A stretch of 64,000 nucleotides of DNA from NCBI GenBank assembly GCA_964385055.1, contig CAYLMH010000004.1, positions 4,087-68,086 of the forward strand, in the 5' to 3' direction. Both the position numbers and the translations under genes were made by a program. The notes below the pieces were generated by a model. The model did not search any database. It saw nothing but the letters and a program-made list of their open reading frames with translations, and was not told where the DNA came from. Shown here piece after piece: positions 1-8,595 of the stretch. Every line of letters begins with the position of its first letter. The first letter of the stretch is position 1. This stretch comes from JACRPI01 sp964385055 (GTDB taxonomy: Archaea > Nanobdellota > Nanobdellia > Woesearchaeales > DSVV01).

Positions 1-1922
1 TCTAGCAATAATGCGTTCACGGTGTATGTTCCGCTGACCAAACTGACATTGACTGGTTCATCTTTTGTAACAGTTACGACTTGCGAATATGGTGTTTCAA
101 ACAATTGGTCAGGAACTTTTTCCAATGTGACAAGAACACTATCTGTTCTGCTCATGTCAAACGCAAGATTTCGCAATGACGCAGCACTCATACTTTGATT
201 TAATCGCGCGCTTGGAATAAACTTTATTTCTACTGGAACACTTTTGATTGGTTCAAGAAGCACAATTATTTTTCCATCTTGCTCAGGAAATGTATCTATG
301 CTGCTGTATGCAGTATAATATCCTGTTGCGTCAATTCGCACTGCGCCGCCGATACAGACAGGGAATGTGCTCTCATAATCTCCTGCTGCGTTTGTCGCGC
401 CCATTAAACAAGTACTATACGTTCCACAACGATACGCAACAGACGCGCTATTGATTGCGTCTCCTGTAATCCCATTATACGCGCTGACTTCAATTGTTCC
501 ACTCAATCGTTGCGCAGCATCACAAATCAATGTTTTTTCAGGCACTTCTGCTGTCGAATACACTGTTTCATTTGTTTCTGCATCAATGCCTGAAGGATAG
601 GTTGTTGGAACGCCTTCTTTGAGCGAAATTTCCACTTTTGAGGAATCCCATGGCCCAAACGTACCATCTCCTTTTGCCCACTCCATAAGGTTCTTATTAT
701 CTCTGATGTTTGCTTCCATCGCAATCAAGAATGTGTAGCCTTCTCCACTAAATGATTCTTCGTCTCGCAATGAAACCACAACAGGATAACTCACATCATA
801 AAAAAATGAATAATGATTTGTTTGGATTGGTGGAAGAATGTTGAGTGGAAATTCACTTTTGTAACTATTTGGCTTCAGTAATTCACCTACTTTCGGCGTT
901 ATTTCCATATAATAATCAGTTGCTTCATTGACAGGAGAGAGAAAATTTACTTTGAGATCTCCAAATGGATACTCACTCTCTCTGGTGAGCATCGCAAAGA
1001 ATCCTGTTCCATATTTGTTCTCTGGTGTTAATTCCACAACACCGGTTGTTCCTTGAATCTGGATTAATGGAAAATATGTTCCCATATATTGACCTAGCTG
1101 CTCTTTGACATTTTGTTTTACCCAGTATATTACTTCATATCCTTCTGTAAACGCTGCGATTGGTGGAAGTCGTTCTTCGTCAAGTCCACTATACGCGCTA
1201 ATAATGTTGAGGAGAATCTGCTCGAAAAACTGATTTCGAATCTCCATCGAAACAATTTCCGCTGCTGCATTGTACATATCTTTTAATGGAATATCTTTCT
1301 CTACATACCAATTTTCGAGTGATCCGCTTGCGTCTCCATTTGTCCATGTGATTGGGTAGTTGAGTTGCGCATACACTGCTTTGTCGCCGATAGATGCGGT
1401 AAGTACTGGCGCTTCTGTTTCTGTAATCTCATATTGTTCTAATGACTCGAAATTGTTCAAGCATTCCTGTAATTCATCTGTGATATATGAAGCTATTTGT
1501 GTTTCCATTGTTTCAAGAGTTGGAATATTTTTTGTTGTTATGGAACATCTCGTGCAGCCGTGGGTTGTGTCTTCATACCACCAGTATGGAATTTGGAGTG
1601 TGCCAAACGGTGCAGTATCGCTCGATGTTGCATCTGTTTCATCAATAGAAAAACTTCTTCCATGCACATCTGTTCTGCTGAGATTGATATAACCCCCTTG
1701 TTGTCCAATGAGAAGGATTGCTTGTTTTGTGGTTTCTTCGAGGCATGAGGAGACATAATTTTGCACCACAAGCGCTGCTCCTTCTGCTTCATCCTGCTTT
1801 AACGCAATGCCTGCTTCTGCTTCGATAACTTGCGTTCTGATGTAATAAAAAATTCCAATTCCTAAGAGAAGGATGAGTCCAATGACTATGAAAATAGTCA
1901 CTTGTCCTTTTTTTTCTCCCAC
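1..1922 (-). CDS. Large exported surface protein, N-terminal membrane anchor (3' end outside window)
   Basis: The minus frame is open from a GTG at 1922 to the window edge, about 640 codons with no stop, so the gene continues to the left. The GTG follows an AGGGGTG Shine-Dalgarno motif. The N-terminus is Gly-Glu-Lys-Lys-Gly-Gln-Val followed by a hydrophobic stretch to about residue 25, like the prepilin-type or signal-anchor starts common in DPANN surface proteins. The rest is a long soluble region rich in Thr, Asn and aromatic residues. Part of it, near the left edge, reads like a carboxypeptidase-regulatory or PEGA-type beta-sandwich. It is the last visible gene of a minus-strand group with the genes starting at 3344 and 2794. 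Specific function is unknown. Confidence 0.8.
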   Translation of the reverse strand, partial: MGEKKGQVTIFIVIGLILLLGIGIFYYIRTQVIEAEAGIALKQDEAEGAALVVQNYVSSCLEETTKQAILLIGQQGGYINLSRTDVHGRSFSIDETDATSSDTAPFGTLQIPYWWYEDTTHGCTRCSITTKNIPTLETMETQIASYITDELQECLNNFESLEQYEITETEAPVLTASIGDKAVYAQLNYPITWTNGDASGSLENWYVEKDIPLKDMYNAAAEIVSMEIRNQFFEQILLNIISAYSGLDEERLPPIAAFTEGYEVIYWVKQNVKEQLGQYMGTYFPLIQIQGTTGVVELTPENKYGTGFFAMLTRESEYPFGDLKVNFLSPVNEATDYYMEITPKVGELLKPNSYKSEFPLNILPPIQTNHYSFFYDVSYPVVVSLRDEESFSGEGYTFLIAMEANIRDNKNLMEWAKGDGTFGPWDSSKVEISLKEGVPTTYPSGIDAETNETVYSTAEVPEKTLICDAAQRLSGTIEVSAYNGITGDAINSASVAYRCGTYSTCLMGATNAAGDYESTFPVCIGGAVRIDATGYYTAYSSIDTFPEQDGKIIVLLEPIKSVPVEIKFIPSARLNQSMSAASLRNLAFDMSRTDSVLVTLEKVPDQLFETPYSQVVTVTKDEPVNVSLVSGTYTVNALLL

Positions 1923-1966
1923 TCTAACACCCCTTTTTGAATATGAATAAATAATTTTTATTATGT

Positions 1967-2794
1967 TTATGTGACATTCTTTGCAATAACGAAAAAATAA
2001 AACCGTACCCAACTCATTGTTATCAATAATAAGGCAAGCATCGCTACGCCCAATGTTGGAGGCGCGATAAGATTAACAATAATCGTCAACAGAATTGCGC
2101 AAACAAAGACTGTGATTGGCGCAACGCCAATGAGCACGACAAAGTGCCTGAATTTTTTTACTCCAACAACAAAGGTTTCTTTGAACAGCGTAATCCACGT
2201 GTGTTTTTCTGTCAATAATAATCTAAAAAATGGCGTGAAATACATGTATCCTGCAAGTACAATAATCAATAATATTGCTGCTGCACGCACTTCAAATCCA
2301 AAAAAGACAATGACTGCAACAAGAAACCACAACGATTGCCAGAGCATGTTCATCCACAAGAATTTCTTGAAGTAGGTTATGGTGAGTTTTATGTTTTTGA
2401 GGTGCATCCAGATCATTGCCTTGTACGCACTTGTTACTGCAAAAAAAGCAGCCAAACTTGCGATTAGGATGATCCCTAATTTGATGAGCGATGATTTAAA
2501 CAAATACAATGACTGACTCATCGCGTTTGTGATCGCAGGATTTGTCGCACCATTTGTCGCTGAAAGATTCAGATAGATTCCAATAAATGATTGTAATGAT
2601 GCCGCGAGCGGAAGCGCGACAGCTCTGAGAATTGCGATGAATAACATGAATAATCCTGCCATTGCGAGGATATAGGCAATATCAAAAATGAGTGTCATCG
2701 CAAATGCCTTATCAAGTTTGCTGAACGAATGGTACCACCACTGCAGATGCGCGGTTTTTGTTTTCTTCACTTCCTCTTTTTTTTGTTTTTTCAT
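1967..2794 (-). CDS. Polytopic membrane protein, unknown function
   Basis: This 275-residue protein has a Lys/Glu-rich cytoplasmic N-terminus (about 20 residues) and roughly six hydrophobic segments. No catalytic motif is recognisable. It starts 1 nt after the stop of the secreted protein upstream (2796-3344) and ends about 45 nt before the large surface protein, so the three probably form one transcript and may act together at the cell envelope. I do not recognise the family; a role in export or anchoring of its neighbours is only a guess from context. Confidence 0.8.
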   Translation of the reverse strand: MKKQKKEEVKKTKTAHLQWWYHSFSKLDKAFAMTLIFDIAYILAMAGLFMLFIAILRAVALPLAASLQSFIGIYLNLSATNGATNPAITNAMSQSLYLFKSSLIKLGIILIASLAAFFAVTSAYKAMIWMHLKNIKLTITYFKKFLWMNMLWQSLWFLVAVIVFFGFEVRAAAILLIIVLAGYMYFTPFFRLLLTEKHTWITLFKETFVVGVKKFRHFVVLIGVAPITVFVCAILLTIIVNLIAPPTLGVAMLALLLITMSWVRFYFFVIAKNVT

Positions 2795-2795
2795 T

Positions 2796-3344
2796 TTAGT
2801 AGCTTGTTTTTTCGACGATTGGAACTTTTAATGCTTCTGATCCATCTTCCATGAGAATTTGAAGATGCGTGTAGACAACATCTGTTTCTATGATTTCATA
2901 ACTTGCGTCTCCTGTTTCTGCTGTCGCGTATCCTGTATGGACTTCTTCGCTGTCTCCTTCTTCATCAATAAGATAGACAGTATACATAATGCTTTCATTT
3001 AATGGTTGCACATACCATCCCATTTCGTAGAGTGTTGTGTCGTATAATGGTGTGGAGAAACCTTGAAGCGTTATGGTGAGTTTTGAAACAGGTTGAAAGT
3101 TTGCTGCTTCTGCGCTGCTGTAGACATCACTTGGAGTTTCTGTCCCTGCCCAATCTTGGCAGAAAAGAATTTCTTCTTCACTCACTTCATACCAGTCCGG
3201 AATAATCAATTCGCCGCCTGTTGTATAATAGGTGTCGCTTGCGCTTTCATCGCCATAATCTAAATAATATTGCGCATACGCTACTCCTGTAAAAAGGAGA
3301 AAGAGAAAAATAAGCATAATTCCATACAGTGCTTTTGCTTTCAT
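2796..3344 (-). CDS. Small secreted acidic protein
   Basis: This 182-residue protein begins with a clear signal peptide: Lys-rich start, hydrophobic core, and a cleavage-like Ala-Tyr-Ala-Gln at about residues 22-25. The mature part is rich in Asp, Glu, Tyr and Thr and looks beta-sheet rich. No known domain is evident. A TATA-like sequence (ATATTTAAAGG) lies about 27 nt before the ATG, so the mRNA is probably leaderless. A paired-hairpin element (3390-3477) lies just upstream of that promoter. It is the first gene of the minus-strand surface-protein group. Confidence 0.8.
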   Translation of the reverse strand: MKAKALYGIMLIFLFLLFTGVAYAQYYLDYGDESASDTYYTTGGELIIPDWYEVSEEEILFCQDWAGTETPSDVYSSAEAANFQPVSKLTITLQGFSTPLYDTTLYEMGWYVQPLNESIMYTVYLIDEEGDSEEVHTGYATAETGDASYEIIETDVVYTHLQILMEDGSEALKVPIVEKTSY

Positions 3345-3389
3345 GCTTGTTTTTCTAGGCCTTTTCCTTTAAATATCTTTGGGTGTATT

Positions 3390-3477
3390 AGTAACGGACA
3401 CAAATAAAACATACTTGTTGTCCGTTACTGGAATAGTAAACGACATTATCTGTTATGTGTTAATTGTGTCGTTTACT
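3390..3477. repeat. Paired-hairpin element K1 with complementary loops
   Basis: Two tandem hairpins with 11-bp perfect arms are separated by 5 nt: 3390-3400/3419-3429 (AGTAACGGACA) and 3435-3445/3467-3477 (AGTAAACGACA). Loops are 18 and 21 nt. Loop 1 at 3401-3413 is complementary to loop 2 at 3454-3466 at 11 of 13 positions. The element sits directly upstream of the promoter of the gene starting at 3344. Elements with the same geometry occur at 28065 and 41999. Confidence 0.75.
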
Positions 3478-3485
3478 ACTTCTGT

Positions 3486-3758
3486 TTAATTTCCATTGCC
3501 ATAAAGCGCTTCCTGGATCTCTCTATGTTTTGGACCTAGTGCCATTTCTATTGGTACATGTTGTCCAAGTCCATCCGCAAGCTCTCGTTGCTGCTCTAAA
3601 ATCTGGCTATGGTATATTCTTGCTTCATCTCTGTTCCCTATAACAAGATATGCGTGAAGCAATCTGTATGGGTCTTCTAATCGATGTTTTGTGAGGTCGT
3701 CTCCCCATCTACTTGTGGTGACGTTTGCAACGTCGTCAATTGTTTGTGCTGCTGTCAT
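3486..3758 (-). CDS. Small hypothetical protein
   Basis: A 90-residue soluble protein. The frame is open further upstream to 3806, but the ATG at 3758 is chosen because it is preceded by a strong AGGAGGAG motif. The protein begins Met-Thr-Ala-Ala-Gln-Thr-Ile and is mostly helical, with charged residues and a segment around His-Ala-Tyr-Leu that could be a TPR-like helix pair. No family is recognised. The 290 nt between this start and the radical SAM gene contain only an isolated TATA-like AATATATAAAGG near 3969-3980 and no convincing gene. Confidence 0.6.
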   Translation of the reverse strand: MTAAQTIDDVANVTTSRWGDDLTKHRLEDPYRLLHAYLVIGNRDEARIYHSQILEQQRELADGLGQHVPIEMALGPKHREIQEALYGNGN

Positions 3759-4052
3759 GTATTTCTCCTCCTGTTTCACCACTTCATGAAGCAGTTTCAA
3801 GAACAAAAGAAATTTCTGAACAAAATGGACAACACTATGTTTCTACTCTCTCTAGAATTCAAGAAAAAACTTCAGAAGTTGTATTGGTCAATGCAGTGGG
3901 CTTTAGCCAAAACTAAAATAAAACTGAACCGTACTGCATTTTTTATCCATAATGTTTTGTAGGAGTTGGAAATATATAAAGGGTTTGACATATTTGTGAA
4001 AATTCTTAATTTCGCCAAACATTTATAATTCACTCCTTGTTTTTTTGCTTCT

Positions 4053-5494
4053 ATGAAAGTCCTGCTTGTGTATCCCCCATTTTGTACGCCAACTATGTTG
4101 CCATACTCTATTTCCTACTTGAACAATTTCTTATACAACAATTTAGATATTGATGTGAAATGTCTCGATCTTAACGCAAAGTTTCATTATTTACGGTTTC
4201 CTGCATTGCACAAAGCGATAGTAGAACTTCGTCAGAAAAAGCCATACATTCCAGAAACCTTGCAACAGTACGCGATGATTCTTGAAACTGTTGAGAAAGA
4301 AGCAGCAGACATTTATTACGCGAACAACAAAGCTGTTCTTGCTGAGCAGCAACCTGAATTTTTGCAAGAACTTATGTCCTTTATTCTTGACGAGAAACCT
4401 GATCTTGTTGCGTTTAGTTTAGTCTATAGCAGCCAATGCTTCTACACCAAAGCGATTCTTGATGAACTGAAGAAGCATGGAATCGCTACTCTCGTTGGCG
4501 GTCCTGCGGTAAACTCCAAAATAAAAGCACTTTGTCAATTCATGGCAAACGAAGTGGAAATGGTTGAGTTTATTGCACAAAAATATCCTGCCTTGAAGAA
4601 GTATGATGATGGGATGAAAAATGATCGGAGTAAGAATAAAGAAATCCTTCTTCATGAGAAAGGAGCGCAGGAACATCCATATCATTGTGATACTATTCCT
4701 GATTTTTCTGATTATCCTCTTGAAGAATATTTCTTGTTGGAAAAAATGGTCCCAATCAAAACCTGCAGTACGTGTTTTTACAAACAATGCACGTTCTGCA
4801 CGCATTTTGCTGATGTACCTTACTTAGAGTATAATGTTGACAATATTCGTAAGACTATTATTCAGAGTGGAGCGAAGTATATCTTTTTTGTCGATGACAT
4901 GATCGCGAAAAATAGATTGCTCGAACTTGCGGCAATGCTTAAACCGCTTGGGGTGAAATGGTGGTGTCAACTTCGCCCTACAAAAGATCTTTTGGAAGTC
5001 TTTCCTGAATTATACGCGTCTGGGTTGCACACCGTCTCCTGGGTGTTGAATCTGGCAATCAACGCATTCTTGATCTCATGAAAAAAGGAACGCAAGTCGA
5101 GATTGCTGCAAAAGTTCTTCAAAAAAGCCACGAAGCAGGAATTCGAAACGCGACCTATATTATGTTTGGATTTCCGACAGAAACAAAAGAAGAGTTTTTT
5201 GATACCATCACTTTTTTGAAGGAAAATCAAAATGTCATTGATCTTGTCACAACAAGTATTTTTGGGTTACAGAAAGGCGGGAAAGTCTACGCAAACCCTG
5301 ACGCGTATGGCATTTCTGAAGTTGTGGAAAAAGAGAGAACTGTTCTTGACAAAAGTATTACTTATATTACAACTATAGGAATGCAGCGGGAAGACGCGCG
5401 AACCATGCGCAGAAAATACATGAAGACCATTAAGAACATTGACAAATTGCCTCGAATTTTGAATTATTTCAAGGAACAAGTTTTGTTGTGGTAG
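4053..5494 (+). pseudogene. B12-binding-type radical SAM protein, broken by a -1 frameshift
   Basis: Two overlapping frames (4053-5081 and 5078-5494) together make one radical SAM protein of about 480 residues. The N-terminal part opens Met-Lys-Val-Leu-Leu-Val-Tyr-Pro-Pro, typical of cobalamin-binding-domain radical SAM enzymes. It then has a cluster-binding Cys segment (CFYKQCTFC, CX4CX2C spacing instead of the usual CX3CX2C) and an FVDDM strand. At 5041-5043 a GGG run would need one more G to read Ser-Trp-Gly-Val-Glu-Ser-Gly, the conserved SAM-binding strand. Restoring it joins both halves. The break is a recent mutation, an assembly error or, less likely, recoding. A TATA box (ACATTTATAATTC, about 4018-4030) suggests a leaderless transcript. 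Confidence 0.8.
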
Positions 5495-5596
5495 AATTCT
5501 CTTTTTTCTCGTCGAGAATCTAATTCTTTTCTTTAAAAAGAAAAAACACTCGACCCCTACATTTTTATATCAGTACTCACTTTCCTACAAAATACA

Positions 5597-7882
5597 ATGT
5601 CGTATCAATTAATAATTACCGAGAAGCCAAGCGCTGCAAAAAAGATCGCAGAAGCATTAGCAGATGGCAAGCCTATCAAAAAAACAGATGGAAAAGTCAC
5701 GTATTGGGAACTCACGCATGGTAAACAAGATATTGTTATTGCGCCAGCAGCGGGTCATCTCTATACCATTACTGAATCTGAAAAAAAAGGGTGGACGTAT
5801 CCTGTTTTTGATGTCAAATGGGTAGAAACATCTGAAGTGGACAAAGGCGCGGAACACACTGCCGCGTTTGTCAAAACATTAAAAAAATTATCAAAGAAAG
5901 CAACTTCTTTTATTCTTGCGACAGATTACGATATTGAAGGAGATGTTATTGGGTTTAACATTCTCAAATTTTGCTGCAATAAAAAAGAACATGACGCAAA
6001 ACGAATGAAATATTCTACATTAACGACTGATGAACTTCGTGAATCGTACACACATCCTGAAAAAACCATTAATTGGGGGCAGACTAATGCAGGACTGACA
6101 CGACACGAACTTGATTGGTATTATGGGATTAATTTAAGTCGAGCGTTAAGTTTAGCTGTTAAAGCTGCAGGAAGTTTTAAGATTCTCAGTTCTGGAAGAG
6201 TTCAGGGTCCGTCACTCAAGATTGTCGTTGATAGAGAAAAGGAAATCATGGCTTTCAAACCAGAACCGTTCTGGCAAATTGAACTCATCGGTTCTGTGAA
6301 GAATGAACATAAAAAAGACGTCGCGCTTTCTGCATGGCACAAAGATGATCGCATCTTTGACAAGAAAAAAGCTGAAAAAATTATGGAGCATACCAAAGGA
6401 AAACCTGCGGTGATCGCGGAAATTTCCAAACGACAATTTGAACAAGCCCCTCCTACTCCTTTTGATTTGACGACGTTACAGACTGAATCGTATAGATGTC
6501 TGAAATATCAACCAAAAAGAACACTTGAGATTGCGCAAGAGTTGTATTTAGGTGGACTCATTTCTTATCCGCGAACTTCTTCCCAACAATTACCTGAACA
6601 ACTGGGGTATAAAAAATTATTACAAGCGCTTGAGAAAAATCCAGAATACAAAGAACTTGCGGGTCGATTACTTGGACGAGGGGTTTTGAAACCAAACAAC
6701 GGCAAGAAAACAGATCCTGCGCATCCTGCTATTTATCCCACTGGTCAACGAGCGCATCTTGATGGACAAAAAGCGCGATTATATGATCTTATTGTGAAAC
6801 GCTTCTTTGCAACATTTTCAGATCCTGCGACACGAGAGACAAATTCCATGGATATTGATGTCAATAAAGAAATTTTTGTCGCGAAAGGAACACGCACTAT
6901 CAAACCAGGCTGGCACGAATTTTATATGCCTTACGTGAAATTAGAAGAATTAGAAATGCCGCTTGTTGCAAAAGGCGATAGCGTGAAGGTCAAGGAGATT
7001 GTGAAACATGACATGATGACGCAGCCTCCGAAACGCTATACTGTCGCTTCTATTATTAAAGAGCTTGAGAAACAAAATCTTGGCACAAAAGCAACACGCG
7101 CGTCTATTATTGAAACGCTGTTTAACAGAGGGTATGCTGATCCGACGACGCTTGGCGCAACAAAACTTGGCATTCAAACTGTTGAAACGCTGGAAAAATA
7201 TTGTCCTTCTATTCTTGATCAGCAATTAACACGACATTTTGAAGAAGAGATGGATGAAATTCAGGATCACAAGAAAAAACCTGCGCAGGTTTTGGAAGAA
7301 GCAAAAGAAGTGTTGACAAAAATACTTGGTATCTTTAAGAAACATGAGAAGCATATTGGCACAGAATTGATTGGCGCGAATCGCGAAGCGCAGCAGATTG
7401 CTTCTACTATTGGTCCATGTCCGCACTGTAAACATGAGGGGACATTGATGTTGAAGCGCGGGAAGTTTGGATTATTTATTGCATGTTCAAAATATCCTGA
7501 CTGCGAAAAAACCTTTAAGATTCCTGCTGCTTCATTGATTAAACCAACAGATAAAATTTGTGATGTTTGCAAGCATCCAATTATTCAGGTCATTAAGAAA
7601 GCACGACGACCTGTACAGTTTTGTTTGAACACGAATTGTCCAACGAAACATGAAGGAGTTTCTGCTAAAGAAATTCATGATATTGAAAGCGGAAAGACGA
7701 CGAAACCTTGTCCGACGTGTAAAGCTCCTTTAATTTTACGTAAATCAGTGTATGGAACATTTTTGGGATGTAGTACGTTCCCTAAATGTCGATATATTGA
7801 ACGATTAGGGGAGCGACCGAAAGTGAAGAAGAAAGAGGAAGATGTGAAGGTTGAGGTTGGGAAGAGCGATGAGGATGAGTAG
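5597..7882 (+). CDS. topA: DNA topoisomerase I (type IA)
   Basis: This 761-residue enzyme relaxes negatively supercoiled DNA through a transient 5'-phosphotyrosyl bond. The Toprim domain shows Thr-Glu-Lys-Pro-Ser at residues 8-12 and the metal-binding DxDxE as TDYDIEGD (109-116). The catalytic tyrosine is in SYPRTSS (Tyr324). Three C-terminal Cys4 zinc-ribbon modules (about residues 610-745) end the protein, followed by a charged tail. Length and domain order fit archaeal TopA. A TATA box (ATTTTTATATC) about 30 nt before the ATG implies a leaderless mRNA. The enzyme is likely housekeeping. Confidence 0.96.
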   Translation: MSYQLIITEKPSAAKKIAEALADGKPIKKTDGKVTYWELTHGKQDIVIAPAAGHLYTITESEKKGWTYPVFDVKWVETSEVDKGAEHTAAFVKTLKKLSKKATSFILATDYDIEGDVIGFNILKFCCNKKEHDAKRMKYSTLTTDELRESYTHPEKTINWGQTNAGLTRHELDWYYGINLSRALSLAVKAAGSFKILSSGRVQGPSLKIVVDREKEIMAFKPEPFWQIELIGSVKNEHKKDVALSAWHKDDRIFDKKKAEKIMEHTKGKPAVIAEISKRQFEQAPPTPFDLTTLQTESYRCLKYQPKRTLEIAQELYLGGLISYPRTSSQQLPEQLGYKKLLQALEKNPEYKELAGRLLGRGVLKPNNGKKTDPAHPAIYPTGQRAHLDGQKARLYDLIVKRFFATFSDPATRETNSMDIDVNKEIFVAKGTRTIKPGWHEFYMPYVKLEELEMPLVAKGDSVKVKEIVKHDMMTQPPKRYTVASIIKELEKQNLGTKATRASIIETLFNRGYADPTTLGATKLGIQTVETLEKYCPSILDQQLTRHFEEEMDEIQDHKKKPAQVLEEAKEVLTKILGIFKKHEKHIGTELIGANREAQQIASTIGPCPHCKHEGTLMLKRGKFGLFIACSKYPDCEKTFKIPAASLIKPTDKICDVCKHPIIQVIKKARRPVQFCLNTNCPTKHEGVSAKEIHDIESGKTTKPCPTCKAPLILRKSVYGTFLGCSTFPKCRYIERLGERPKVKKKEEDVKVEVGKSDEDE

Positions 7883-7906
7883 GGAAATCCATATTTTTTA
7901 GATTCT

Positions 7907-8221
7907 CTACTTTACCACAACAGCAGTACCATACACGAGAATCTCTTCTCCAGCTTGTGCAATAGTCGATGTTTGAAAGCGAACTGAGACAACTGCATTC
8001 GCGCCACGCTTCTTTGCTTCTTCAAGCATACGTTGAACAGATTGTTCTCTTGTATCTGCCATTAAACGAGTATATTCAACAACTTCGCCACCAACCAAGT
8101 TTCTCAGACCTGCAATGAAGTCTGCGCCAACCCAGCGTGCTCGGACAGTGTTTCCTGCGACTAAACCAAGTGTTTTTGTGATCTTCTTTCCTGCTATTTG
8201 TTCTGTTGTGGTGTATTCCAT
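7907..8221 (-). CDS. YbjQ/UPF0145 family protein
   Basis: The 104 residues match the heavy-metal-binding-like YbjQ (UPF0145, DUF74) family. Features seen are the early Gly-Leu-Val-Ala-Gly-Asn-Thr-Val turn, the helix carrying Arg-Glu-Gln-Ser-Val-Gln-Arg-Met, the Gly-Ala-Asn-Ala-Val-Val strand and the terminal Tyr-Gly-Thr-Ala-Val-Val. Members form pentamers; their biochemical role is unsettled. It is convergent with topA. Its promoter (ACATAAAAG) lies about 27 nt upstream, next to the outer palindrome of the tRNA upstream block at 8254. Confidence 0.9.
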   Translation of the reverse strand: MEYTTTEQIAGKKITKTLGLVAGNTVRARWVGADFIAGLRNLVGGEVVEYTRLMADTREQSVQRMLEEAKKRGANAVVSVRFQTSTIAQAGEEILVYGTAVVVK

Positions 8222-8253
8222 GCGAAAAGATACTACTCTTTTGCTTTTATGTC

Positions 8254-8361
8254 TTTCGGAACATCCGAAAATTTTCGCTGTTTTTCAGTTTTTGGCGAAA
8301 CATATTCGACTTATCCGAAAATCCTTCGGAATGTCCGTAAGATTTTCGGAAAACTCGTCGA
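8254..8361 (+). promoter_or_regulatory. Conserved two-palindrome block upstream of intron-containing tRNA (copy 1)
   Basis: A 17-nt palindrome, TTTCGGA-N3-TCCGAAA (8254-8270), is followed by a 37-nt near-perfect palindrome (8314-8350) with 17-nt arms starting TCCGAAAATC. Their centres are 70 bp apart. The same block recurs without gaps at 23995-24102: the 51 nt at 8311-8361 are identical there, and similarity extends back to 8296. Copy 1 ends just before the TATA-like TATTAATAAG that precedes the tRNA. Position and symmetry suggest an activator or repressor site, but a transcribed hairpin is possible. Confidence 0.75.
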
Positions 8362-8397
8362 TAAACCTATTAATAAGTTTGTTCTAAGAAATTGGAT

Positions 8398-8519
8398 GCC
8401 CGGATCGCATAATCTGGTATTGCGGAGGACTGATGAAACCTTTAGGCGACTAAAGGTTTCGGCGATCCTCTTTAGTTCCATGCACGGAGCTTCTGTGGGT
8501 TCAAATCCCACTCCGGGCG
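8398..8519 (+). tRNA. Intron-containing class II tRNA, Ser-like body, predicted anticodon GAT
   Basis: The acceptor GCCCGGA/TCCGGGC, D-arm GCA/TGC with GG, T-arm GTGGG-TTCAAAT-CCCAC and discriminator G73 are all present. The long variable arm (AGTTCC pairing with GGAGCT) makes it class II; with G73 this resembles archaeal tRNA-Ser. The anticodon stem is GAGGA/TCCTC. Between the stem halves lies a canonical bulge-helix-bulge: 4-bp helix CTGA/TCGG, bulges TGA and CGA, and intron stem AACCTTTAG/CTAAAGGTT. Cutting at the standard sites removes 8436-8464 (29 nt) and leaves loop CTGATGA, anticodon GAT (Ile). The mismatch between body and anticodon leaves its identity open. No CCA is encoded. Confidence 0.8.
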
Positions 8520-8595
8520 TTATTATCCTATACAAGAATATAAATCTTTTCCCAAAACAACAAGCAATTTATACCAAAACGCATTATTCCAGAGA

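Noticed and set aside
3684..3962. Plus-strand frames around 3.7-3.9 kb
   Set aside because: They run antisense over a better supported small gene, lack a promoter or ribosome site, and have unlikely composition.
5031..5094. Programmed ribosomal frameshift in the radical SAM gene
   Set aside because: No slippery heptamer or stimulating structure is evident at the GGG; mutation or sequencing error is simpler.
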